DNA from: Reclinomonas americana ATCC 50394 | Taxonomy: Eukaryota > Jakobida > Jakobea > Jakobida | Length of the DNA: 30,410 bases | NCBI GenBank assembly: GCA_048213135.1 | Contig: PS015018.1 | Span: 176,462-206,871 of the forward strand | Reading direction: 5' to 3' | Part shown: one piece after another, positions 8,935 to 18,385 of the stretch | Position numbering within the stretch: position 1 is the stretch's first letter | How the letters are laid out: every line of letters starts with the position of its first letter | Position numbers and translations under genes: made by a program | Notes under the pieces: generated by a model | Told to the model about the DNA's origin: nothing | Databases searched by the model: none | What the model saw: only the letters and a program-made list of their open reading frames with translations

Positions 8935-11900
8935 ATGAGTGCCCCGCCGCCACAGCCTCATGATGTTGCCGCGCCTGTGGCCACTGCAGCCATAACTGGC
9001 ATGCCTGTTGTTGCAGTTGGTGCGCGCGCCGAACCACGCGAGGGGGAGGACCAAACTCTTACCGAACAACGTGAAGCAATGCCAGCCGCCAAGGTGCAGC
9101 AATCGCCAGCGACTCCGTGGCTTCACCGGCCTGACAATGTGGAGACCGCGCAACGGTGCGCTTGCGTGTGTGCGAGAGAGAAATGAGAGAGGGAGACTGT
9201 GTGAGAAGTTTTTCGTGTAGATTCGATCAGATGCGCGTGTGCGTGCCCGCTTACTTCCTCCTTCCTTCTCTGTCGCCATTGTGTGTATGTGCGTATGGAG
9301 CGCAGGGTGCGGGAGAAGCTGGCGACGCACATTGACGTTGCGTTGGTGGTGTGCACTGGCCAAGATGGTGCGCGAGATGGCCACGATCTCGAACTCACTT
9401 GCTCTCTCTCTATGTTCTTGCGTTCTCTGTTGTTCGCAGTGGCTGAACGCGGCAGAGGTGTCGGCTGCGGAGCACTTGTCGGGTGAGTCGCACAGTCGAA
9501 GAGTGGTGTGGAGTTTTCAGTCCGCAAATGGCAAGAGTTTCCTGACATTCCTTCCTTCGATATCATTCACATCAGCGCTTCTCGGGCAAAAGGGACGCGA
9601 TGGCAGTCGCATTCGCATGGCAGAGGACGAGCTCACTGACATTCGCGAGCGCCGCGACCGAGTTCCGCCACTCCTCGCACACACCTTCAACGCACGGCTG
9701 TTGACTCACTCTTCTCGTCTCCGCAGCTGGTGACGTTGCTCCAGTTCGCCACTGGATGTGTGCATCGCGAGGAAGGGACTGCTATCACCAAGCCTGCTTC
9801 TTCTTCACCTTCGCCTTCGCCTTCATCGTCTCTGGCACCCGGTCGCATGGCGTTTGTGGTGCCAGCAGTGTTGTTTCAGATTGCGATGATTGTGCTCTTC
9901 TGGCGCACCACCGACTACGCCGACGGGCACAACGAGGAGCTGCAGCTGGGCGCACATTTCCGCGTCGAGGATCATTATGTGTTGCGTGGCAAGAGGAGAA
10001 AGAGAGGGAGGGAGGGAAAGGGAGATGATAGATGATCGAGCAGAAGCGATCTTCTCCATGCCTCTGTGTCCGTGCAGTCGCACCCCATCTGTTCTGGTAC
10101 TTGCTGTCCACTCGCTCACTAGTTTCACGTCTCTCTTTCTCACTTCACGTTCTCTCTTTCCACTGCCGTTCTCTGTTGTACGTCCGCACGCCGGCAAGAC
10201 TCCTTTCTCGCACGTTCTCAACACTCGTAATTCTTGTTCCACCGTCGCTCTCTGTTGACTCTTGTCTCCCTCCCTCCCTTCTTCTCATCACCTTCTTCTC
10301 ATCTCCTCCTTCTCCCCGCTCCCAACAGCCTGTACCTCGGCATCGTGATTATGATGCTCATCGGCTTTGGCTACCTGATGACATTCCTGCGCCGCTCCGG
10401 CTTCATGTCGCTGGGCATGACGTTTTTCATCACGGCCATGTGCATTCAGTGGGGCGTGTTGAACATTGGCTTCTTCGACAAGGTCGCCGAGCGCGCCGCC
10501 ACCGGCGTGTGGTCCACTCTGCAGATCGACGTGCGGTACCCCATCGAGGGCTGCTTTGCCGCCGCCACCGTGCTCATCACGTTTGGAGTGGTCATTGGCC
10601 GTGTGTCGTCGGTGCAACTGCTGTACATGACGATCCTCGAGGTGATGATGTACGCCGTCAACTTTTACATTGGGCACTACCATTTCCATGCCACGGATGC
10701 CGGAGGAAGGTGAGTGTGATGAGGAAGAGTGCGCATCTTTATTCGCGGAGCTCACCGCATCGCATCGCCAGCATGTACATTCACATGTTTGGCGCATTCT
10801 TCGGCCTCTCCATGTCGGCCGTCCTCGGCGTGCGTCATTTTGCCGGTCTCACTCCACCCGCGGACATGTCGTCGGTGTATCATTCAGATCTGTCGTCCAT
10901 GATCGGCACCATCTTTTTGTGGATGTTGCGTCTCGCTCTCGTCTTCTCCGATTCACACAGCATTGTGCTCACATTGCTTCTGTGCCGCAGTTTGTTGCGT
11001 TCAGCACGCAGCGGTTTTCATCCTGCATGCAGACCTCTCACTGTTTCTCTATCTTCTCCTCCTTCCCCTCAGCTGGCCGTCGTTCAACTGCGACCCTGCT
11101 GGCAACAATCAGTATCGCGCCATTATCAACACAGTGCTGTCGCTGCTCGGCGCCATTGTCATGACGTTTTGCACCACGCGCTACCTGTGCGGGCACTTCA
11201 ATATGGTGCACGTGCAGAACGCCACCATTGCCGGTGGTGTGGCGATGGGTGCCTGTGCGGATCTCACGATCAGCCCGGGGGTGAGTCTTGTAAACGCTCG
11301 CACGCGCGCACCTGCTTTAGTGGTGCTCTTGGCTGACGCTTGACTTTGCCGCGGCAGTCGGCACTTACGATTGGCTCGATTGCTGGTGTGCTGTCGACCG
11401 TCGGCTTCACCTACGCGTCTCCGTGGCTGCTGCATCGGTTCCACTTGCAAGACACGTGCGGCGTCGCCAATCTGCACTGCATGCCGGGTCTGCTGGGCGG
11501 CTTTGCTGCGGTGGTGGCCACCGCCGTCGCCACACCCACCCTCTACCCGGGCGACCAGTACCAGGAGCTGTTCCACAACGGCAAGCATCAGCCACTGTAC
11601 CAGCTGGCCACCATGGGTGTCACCATTGGCATCTCCGTGGTCGGCGGCGCACTCACCGCCTTTGTGGTGCGCTCGTCGTGCGATTTCCTTTCGCGCCGCC
11701 TGCGCTCACCATATCCCTCACGCCTCGCGCACGCAGTTGATGATGCTGCCGGGCACGCCAGAGAGCGAATTCTACAAGGACGGGTGCGAGTGGTCGGTGC
11801 CAGAGTCGTACGCCAACCCGCTGCTGAGCGCCGAGTTCGGTTTGTGGCTCTCCCGAGCCTCCCTACACAAGGTCTGTCACCCGCTGCGATCCACGTGCAC

Positions 11901-12119
11901 AAACCGCCTGTCACTAACGAAGCCACATGTATGCACCAGACGCTGAACGATCGCCACAACGCCACAGTCGACATCTTTTCACCGATGGCACCGGGCGACA
12001 TGGAACTCAAGGTGCTCTCAACTCCGGGCAACCTGCGAAGCCCGAATCAAGTGCACTCCATGATGACGCCCGCCGGCATGACCACACACGCCTCCGATAT
12101 CTCGGCGTCGTTGGAGTAA
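8935..12119 (+). CDS. Rh-family ammonium/ammonia channel with N-terminal extension
   Basis: Eleven exons: 8935-9155, 9306-9348, 9440-9482, 9576-9661, 9727-9980, 10329-10709, 10772-10924, 11073-11280, 11358-11666, 11737-11871 and 11940-12119; 670 residues in matching phases. From residue 172 (MAFVVPAVLFQIAMIVLFW) the protein is a classic Rh glycoprotein-type channel. It has GFGYLMTFL, HATDAGGS with the pore-region Asp, YIHMFGAFFGL with the first pore histidine, WPSFN, MVHVQNATIAGGVAMG, and LQDTCGVANLHCMPG with the second pore histidine. About 11-12 membrane helices conduct NH3/CO2-type substrates across the plasma membrane. The first 171 residues are not Rh: a Pro/Ala-rich start, a predicted helix (VREKLATHIDVAL ... 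DELTDIRERRDRLVTLLQ) and a Ser/Pro linker. Boundaries at 9348 and 11666 have equivalent alternatives three bases away. A separate upstream gene, with Rh starting at ATG 9847, is possible. Confidence 0.85.
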
Positions 12120-12144
12120 GACCCCAGGGGAAGGTGCGACTCGC

Positions 12145-12150
12145 ATTAAA
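12145..12150 (+). terminator. Poly(A) signal variant ATTAAA after the Rh gene
   Basis: ATTAAA followed by an A run lies 26 bp after the Rh stop codon (TAA 12117-12119). It is a common variant signal and the position is suitable. Confidence 0.45.
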
Positions 12151-12281
12151 AAAACCCCCGAGCATTGCATCAGTCGGCGAAAGTGCGATTATGCGCATCG
12201 CATTTTCGTTTCCTTTTCGTCTCTTCGCTGAGCTGTCACCACTCCTCCTCCTTCTTCTTCTCTCACACACGCACAAACACC

Positions 12282-13122
12282 ATGCTATCATCATCAGAAC
12301 ACATCGCCGACGAGCTCATTGACGCGCATTGTTAAGTCACGCACACCTCACGCCCAACTCACCACTCACCACTCATCGCTCTCTCTCTCTCTGACTCTCT
12401 CACTCACACACAGGCACTGTCAACGAGTCATCATCATCATCATNNNNNNNNNNNNNNNNNNNNNNNNNNNNNNNNNNNNNNNNNNNNNNNNNNNNNNNNN
12501 NNNNNNNNNNNNNNNNNNNNNNNNNNNNNNNNNNNNNNNNNNNNNNNNNNNNNNNNNNNNNNNNNNNNNNNNNNNNNNNNNNNNNNNNNNNNNNNNNNNN
12601 NNNNNNNNNNNNNNNNNNNNNNNNNNNNNNNNNNNNNNNNNNNNNNNNNNNNNNNNNNNNNNNNNNNNNNNNNNNNNNNNNNNNNNNNNNNNNNNNNNNN
12701 NNNNNNNNNNNNNNNNNNNNNNNNNNNNNNNNNNNNNNNNNNNNNNNNNNNNNNNNNNNNNNNNNNNNNNNNNNNNNNNNNNNNNNNNNNNNNNNNNNNN
12801 NNNNNNNNNNNNNNNNNNNNNNNNNNNNNNNNNNNNNNNNNNNNNNNNNNNNNNNNNNNNNNNNNNNNNNNNNNNNNNNNNNNNNNNNNNNNNNNNNNNN
12901 NNNNNNNNNNNNNNNNNNNNNNNNNNNNNNNNNNNNNNNNNNNNNNNNNNNNNNNNNNNNNNNNNNNNNNNNNNNNNNNNNNNNNNNNNNNNNNNNNNNN
13001 NNNNNNNNNNNNNNNNNNNNNNNNNNNNNNNNNNNNNNNNNNNNNNNNNNNNNNNNNNNNNNNNNNNNNNNNNNNNNNNNNNNNNNAGGTGTGGATGAAG
13101 AGAATGATCTACCGACGGTAAT
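12282..13122 (+). CDS. Start of an unknown Ser-rich protein, broken by an assembly gap
   Basis: ATG 12282 in good context (ACACCATG) opens MLSSSEHIADELIDAH. Exon 12282-12330 ends at donor GTTAAGT, and a pyrimidine-rich intron with CTGAC leads to acceptor CACACAG at 12411-12413. Exon two adds TVNESSSSS from a TCA repeat, then runs into the gap 12444-13086. After the gap, an open stretch ends at TAA 13120-13122 if read as VWMKRMIYRR, with AATAAA at 13159. That 3' part cannot be proved to belong to the same gene. No domain is visible, so no function is assigned. Confidence 0.35.
12444..13086. other. Assembly gap (643 N)
   Basis: Run of N. It removes most of the gene starting at 12282. The left edge is a TCA microsatellite, a likely cause of the assembly break. 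Confidence 0.99.
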
Positions 13123-13158
13123 CGGCGCACGTGACAGTGAGTGCACGGCAGGAAGGGT

Positions 13159-13164
13159 AATAAA
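13159..13164 (+). terminator. Possible poly(A) signal AATAAA (+ strand)
   Basis: AATAAA downstream of the gap, 37 bp after a possible stop at 13120-13122. It would serve a plus-strand gene lost in the gap, if this contig is correctly oriented. Confidence 0.3.
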
Positions 13165-13242
13165 AGAACAAAAACAAGGAGTCACGCCTCAAGTGACTCT
13201 TTCTCTTGCACCAAAGCCGCCGCTGCCGCCGCCTCTGCTGCC

Positions 13243-13730
13243 TCACTGCTCATGGAAGCGCGCCAGCAGCACCGGCGACAGCAGCGGACGCAGAGCCTCC
13301 CGCTGCGCCGCGCCCAAGTAGCGGAATCCGCCGACGCGTCCCTGACAAGCAGGCGCGCCGCAGAAACAGTCAAACTTCTCCGCCATGTCCCACTCGGTGG
13401 TGTTGTAGTTGAAGGTGACCTCGGTGTTGGCGGGAATGTCGCGGCACGCCACAAACTCAATCTCCTCCGCCGTCTCCGACAGATACCGCACAAACGTATT
13501 CGGCTCGCACGAGTGGTTCGTCCACACCGCCAGCGACCCCTCAATGTCCAAATGCCACCCGTCCAGCCCCTGCACTGTGTACTTGGTGGCCTCACGCACA
13601 CGCTCGAACACCTTGGCCACGTACACCACTGCGCCACACGGCACCTCCCTCAGCGTCACCACTGCATTCTGCCCGTTGGGCAACTTGCTGACGCGAGCGT
13701 ACTCCACTGCTGCAGTCGACGCTGCTGTTG
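13243..13730 (-). CDS. SET/post-SET domain protein, C-terminal part
   Basis: This is the 3' exon of a minus-strand gene whose 5' part falls in the gap 13731-14490. About 160 residues are visible with the stop at 13243-13245. NHSCEPNTF and EVTFNYNTTEW are the two halves of the SET catalytic pseudoknot (SAM contacts and the catalytic tyrosine). They are followed by FDCFCGAPACQGRVGGF, a short post-SET cysteine motif (CFCG, C). An earlier segment, GWHLDIEGSLAVWTNHSCEPN, precedes the pseudoknot. SET proteins transfer methyl groups from SAM to lysines on histones or other proteins; the target cannot be told here. The pre-SET and N-terminal domains are missing because of the gap. Orientation is as given, but this contig is flanked by gaps on both sides and may be flipped in the scaffold. 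Confidence 0.8.
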
Positions 13731-14490
13731 NNNNNNNNNNNNNNNNNNNNNNNNNNNNNNNNNNNNNNNNNNNNNNNNNNNNNNNNNNNNNNNNNNNNNN
13801 NNNNNNNNNNNNNNNNNNNNNNNNNNNNNNNNNNNNNNNNNNNNNNNNNNNNNNNNNNNNNNNNNNNNNNNNNNNNNNNNNNNNNNNNNNNNNNNNNNNN
13901 NNNNNNNNNNNNNNNNNNNNNNNNNNNNNNNNNNNNNNNNNNNNNNNNNNNNNNNNNNNNNNNNNNNNNNNNNNNNNNNNNNNNNNNNNNNNNNNNNNNN
14001 NNNNNNNNNNNNNNNNNNNNNNNNNNNNNNNNNNNNNNNNNNNNNNNNNNNNNNNNNNNNNNNNNNNNNNNNNNNNNNNNNNNNNNNNNNNNNNNNNNNN
14101 NNNNNNNNNNNNNNNNNNNNNNNNNNNNNNNNNNNNNNNNNNNNNNNNNNNNNNNNNNNNNNNNNNNNNNNNNNNNNNNNNNNNNNNNNNNNNNNNNNNN
14201 NNNNNNNNNNNNNNNNNNNNNNNNNNNNNNNNNNNNNNNNNNNNNNNNNNNNNNNNNNNNNNNNNNNNNNNNNNNNNNNNNNNNNNNNNNNNNNNNNNNN
14301 NNNNNNNNNNNNNNNNNNNNNNNNNNNNNNNNNNNNNNNNNNNNNNNNNNNNNNNNNNNNNNNNNNNNNNNNNNNNNNNNNNNNNNNNNNNNNNNNNNNN
14401 NNNNNNNNNNNNNNNNNNNNNNNNNNNNNNNNNNNNNNNNNNNNNNNNNNNNNNNNNNNNNNNNNNNNNNNNNNNNNNNNNNNNNNNNNN
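13731..14490. other. Assembly gap (760 N)
   Basis: Run of N, with a C homopolymer at its right edge (14491-14500). It removes the 5' part of the SET gene. Confidence 0.99.
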
Positions 14491-14500
14491 CCCCCCCCCC

Positions 14501-14662
14501 CACCTGGACCGTCTCTTTTTTGAATCCCTGTCCTTTACTTTTTGTACACAAACCGCGCGGTGTAAACTACTGAACATTTTGTGAACCAATCTCATGATCA
14601 CATCATCACCAGTTTTTTAATGTCTCTCTCTTCGTATGTACAGCCCATGCATAAGAATTGTT
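14501..14662. other. Short region with no recognised gene
   Basis: It lies between the C run at the gap edge and the stop codon of the 14663 gene. A minus-strand open stretch (MIMRLVHKMFSSLHRAV) leads into the gap. It could be a 5' exon of the SET gene, but nothing confirms it. Confidence 0.3.
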
Positions 14663-15952
14663 TCATGGATGCGTGGCCTGAATAATGACGGGGCAGTCGT
14701 CGCCGCACGGTGAGCCGGTGCTGATGACAGCGCCCGTGTCGAGGTTGATCTGCACAATGCCAAACGGGTCGCCGAGCGGGTGCTCCTCCGCCGACTGCTG
14801 CTGCTGCGACCACGTATATCCGTGGCGCTTGGCGTGATAGTGGGAGGCCGAGCGCGGATTCTTGCCGCTGGTGCTTAGTGGCGTGCTGTTGAGAATGAGA
14901 TACGCCTTGCGTGAGGCGCTCTCCACGGCCATCTCGCCGAGAATCATATCGTAGAACTGTGGCAGGTCGACAACGTGCACCATGTTGCCGGTGGCAGTCT
15001 GCAGGCGCACCCACGAAAAGATGAAGCGACGCACGGGGTCGTCGCGCATGCCCACACCGAAAATGTCACCCGTCTTAGCCTGTGGAGGCGAGTGTGAGCG
15101 GGGGAGGATGTGCAAGAGGAAGGGAGCAAGCGTGGACGCAACATCATAGCCAAACGACACAAACGAGTTGGGTCCGTCGTTGACTCGATGCCGACGCGCA
15201 CCGGTCTTGATGTCGAACGCGTAAATGTAGATGTTATCGTCAATGTCGAGGCCCGCCAGCATCCAGAAGAGGCCATGCACGGGGTCGTCTGAGGCGAGAA
15301 GTGAATGAATGAGGACGTGTCGTCGTGAAGAGAAAGCAGCGAGGTCGACGCAACAGGCAGAACCACCCGGCAGCGGCTCGCCAGTCATGTTCATGTCACC
15401 GAGGTTGGCGATCAGCGACAGTGTGCTGTTGGAGTTAATGGACCAGATCTGGTGCTGCTGGTACAGATCGGGCTTTGTGGCGCGACCTGTGGCATACACG
15501 ACACCGCTGCGAAAAATATGTTCCGAGAGAGCGTGTCAGCTGCAATGCGAGCTCACGATCGCGTGGGCGACAAGGAAAGCGACGCAACGTGTCGGCTGCA
15601 TACTGCACGTAGTGGCCGTACCCGGCAATCTGCGGAAACAGAAATGAAGCAGCAAGTGAGAACGCACCGGTCACAAAGGTGAGAAGAAAAAATGTGGATG
15701 AGCACCTGGAACGGAAGAAATGGCATCTCCACGCGTCGCACCACGCTGCCACTCGCTGCATCAATACCCACAATGGCCGTAATCATCTGCACGTGCGAGT
15801 GNNNNNNNNNNNNNNNNNNNNNNNNNNNNNNNNNNNNNNNNNNNNNNNNNNNNNNNNNNNNNNNNNNNNNNNNNNNNNNNNNNNNNNNNNNNNNNNNNNN
15901 NNNNNNNNNNNNNNNNAGGAAGAAGGACGACAAGGAGAAGAGGTTGTCTCAT
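14663..15952 (-). CDS. Secreted protein of unknown function, possible beta-propeller
   Basis: Exons on the minus strand: first exon 15952-15917 running into the gap, then 15801 (gap edge)-15706, 15629-15589, 15505-15364, 15288-15143 and 15080-14663. The start codon opens MRQPLLLVVLLP, the beginning of a signal peptide. The rest has repeating segments such as ITAIVGIDAASGSVVRRVEMP, IYIYAFDIKTGARRHRV and FGIVQINLDTGAVISTG. These look like the strand-turn pattern of YVTN/quinoprotein-type propellers, where each blade reports a value and then D.xTG. I do not recognise a named family. Two donors are GTTGCGT. Part of the N-terminal region is lost in the 115-base gap. The C terminus has no membrane anchor, so the product is probably secreted or lumenal. 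Confidence 0.65.
15802..15916. other. Assembly gap (115 N)
   Basis: Run of N inside the 14663-15952 gene, between its signal-peptide exon and the next exon. Gene orientation agrees on both sides. Confidence 0.99.
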
Positions 15953-16107
15953 GGTGTGAAAAGAGAGAGGGAGACAGGCAGACAGAGAGATGAGGTCTGC
16001 GGAGTGAGGAGAGTGCGTGGTACAGGCGCGCAAGAAGAGTAAAAGTCGGCAAAAGTGACTTTTGGTTGATTGCAATTGACGATCCATTCGTGTGTGCTTC
16101 AATCGCG
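15953..16107. promoter_or_regulatory. Divergent intergenic region upstream of CSN5
   Basis: Only 155 bp separate the start codons of the minus-strand secreted protein and CSN5. Both promoters must lie here or within the transcribed regions. GA-rich and GACA repeats are seen, but no TATA box. Confidence 0.35.
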
Positions 16108-18281
16108 ATGGCTGGCAACGCGTTGCGGCAGTTTGAGCTGGAGAACCAGATCGGTGAGCGTGCTTGCTTGGAGAGAAAGAGAAAGAGAAAGAGAATGCGT
16201 GGTCAGACAAGAGATGAGAATAGCACTCGTTTACACAATGCGCGCTCGTGTCTCTCTCTCTCTCTCTTGCTCTCTTGCGTGCGTGCGTGCGTGCTGTCTG
16301 TGTGTGTTGATCGCAATCGCGTGTGTGTGTGTGTGAGCGCACAAGACAAGTTCGCCATTTCCGCTCACACACTCTCTTGCTCTTACAGAGGGCGTGGAGG
16401 ACCTCGACGCAGTGTACAGGCATCGACCCGACGCTGCTCTGATGCAGGCCAAGCCGTGGGCAAAAGAGTTCCGCTTCTTTTTTTTCACACTTTCATCAAA
16501 GTGTGGACAACAACAACCTCACTCTTTACACACAGTGTGGGCTACTTCAAGCGCGTCCGCATCAGCGCACTTGCGCTGCTGAAGATGGTCATGCACGCGC
16601 GCAGTGGCGTGCCTCTGGAGGTGATGGGCCTGTTGCAGGGCAAGATTGAGGGCGAGACTTTTGTGATTATGGACTCGTTTGCGTTGCCGGTGGAGGGCAC
16701 CGAGACGCGAGTGAGTGCGGCCGACTCGGCCAATGAGTACATGGTCACGTACTCGTGCATGGCGCAGGAGGCCGGAAGGCGCGAGTATGTCGTTGGCTGG
16801 TATCACTCGCATCCGGGCTACGGGTGCTGGCTGTCGGGCATTGATGTGTCGACGCAGATGAGCAATCAGGAGCACACGGATCCGTACTTGGCCGTGGTCG
16901 TTGCGTGGAAGAGGGCAGAAGGAGCAGGTCGATGTCCCGTCAAGCTGAGCTGGATCATTCCGCTTGCCCCTCTTCTTCTTTTTGGTCTTTTCCCTCTTCT
17001 TCTTCTTCTTCTCCGTCTTATTCATTCTATCTCTTCTCCAAGATCACAGTCACTGTATTCTCGTCATCCTTCATCGGTTCTCGTCCTCCTTTTCTTCTTC
17101 TACTTCTTGTTCAAGTTCTTGTTCTAGTCTTCTTCTCCTTCTTCTTCTTGGCCTTTTCCCTCACTGGTCTCTCGGTATTCTTCTTCTCTGTTCTTCTGTT
17201 GCCTTCTCTCCTCTTCCCTCTTCTCTCAATCTCCCAGTCTCCTTCTCTTCTTCTTGTTCTTCTTGTTCTTGTTCTTGTTCTTGTTCTTGTTCTCGTTCTT
17301 CTCCTTGTTCTTCTTCTTCTTCTCCTCTTCTTCTTCTCCTTGTTTTTCTTGTTATTCTTCTTCTTGTTCTTGTTCTTCTTCTCGTTCTTCTCCTTGTTCT
17401 TCTTCTTCTTCTCCTTGTTTTTCTTGTTATTCTTCTTCTTGTTCTTGTTCTTCTTCTCGTTCTTCTCCTTGTTCTTGTTCTTCTTGTTCTTGTTCTTCTA
17501 CTTCTTGTTCAAGTTCTTGTTCTAGTCTTCTTCTCCTTCTTCTCCTTCTTCTTCTCCTCCTCCTCTTTCTCCTCCCCCCCCCTCCCCCCCCTTCTTCCTC
17601 CTTCTCAACCACGCCCCCCTCCTCCTTCTCCTTCTCCCCCAGATTGACCCGGTCAAGACCTCCGCGGCTGGCAAGGTGGAGCTGGGCGCGTTCCGCACAT
17701 ACCCCGAAGACTACAAGCCACCAGATGCCGCCGACGACGACTACCAGAGCATCCCGCTGAGCAAGATCGAGGACTTTGGTGTGCATGCCAACCGGTACTA
17801 CCCGCTGGAGGTGTCGTACTTTAAGAGCTCCTCCGACGCCAGGCTGCTGGAGGTGTTGTGGAACAAGTACTGGGTCTCCACACTGGCCTCCTCATCGCTG
17901 CTGTCGGTACGGCAGCGCTCCTCTCTCCCTCTCTCTATCTCGTCAGGGGGTTCGCCTCACTCTCCCGCTGCGCAGAATCGCAACCACATTGCGGACCAGG
18001 TCGTCGACATTACCAGCAAGATTGAAAAGGCCGAAGTCGACGGCGGCTCTCGCTACGGCAGCCGCCAATCTTCTCTCCACTTCACCGCCGGCAGCGGCAG
18101 CGCCGGCATGGGTGGTGGTGGCGGTGGTGGTGGCGGCAGCGGCTCAGGCAGTCGCAAGAAGGACTCGGCGCTGGTCAAGTTGAGTCGCGACTGTGCCAGA
18201 CTCGGCACCGAACAAGTGCTCGGCCTCATGACAGAGGTCATCAAGGACCGCCTCTTTTGCACCGAGCATCTCTCCAAATGA
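16108..18281 (+). CDS. CSN5: COP9 signalosome subunit 5 (JAMM/MPN+ deneddylase)
   Basis: Exons 16108-16153, 16389-16467, 16536-16899, 17643-17906 and 17976-18281 give 352 residues, the usual CSN5 length. The MPN+ zinc-protease motif is complete: Glu near residue 70 ([10 protein letters not shown]), then [18 protein letters not shown] with His 131, His 133 and Asp 144. Family-specific stretches include [35 protein letters not shown] and [16 protein letters not shown]. Known role: the catalytic subunit that removes NEDD8 from cullins within the COP9 signalosome, in nucleus and cytosol. The C-terminal third carries an extra Gly/Ser run (nine glycines in a row near residue 306) not usual for the family. 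The third intron is 743 nt of near-pure pyrimidine; the fourth (17907-17975, 69 nt) lacks a stop and keeps frame. The first intron (16154-16388, 235 nt) is also long for this window. Confidence 0.95.
16900..17642 (+). repeat. 743-nt polypyrimidine intron with internal tandem and dispersed repeats
   Basis: Third intron of CSN5: donor GTTGCGT, acceptor CCCCCAG. From about 16965 onward the plus strand is almost only C and T with scattered G, built of TTC, CTT and TTCTTG units. A 75-bp tandem period is visible (GTTTTTCTTGTTATTC at 17342 and again at 17417). A roughly 50-bp block containing CAAGTTCTTGTTCTAG occurs near 17095-17145 and again near 17494-17545. Nearly all other introns here are 57-90 nt. 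Confidence 0.9.
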
Positions 18282-18385
18282 GACAACGGGCGTGGAATGA
18301 GCAAGCAACGAAGCAACGAAGCAACGCGAAAAGAGTGAAGTTGTCCTGCATGTCGATATCCCCCGCACACACACGGCTTTCAAAC

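Noticed and set aside
16905-17760. Open frames rich in Phe, Leu and Ser in the CSN5 intron
   Set aside because: They are translations of a TTC/CTT/TTG pyrimidine repeat. The CSN5 protein joins perfectly across it (LAVV to IDPVK).
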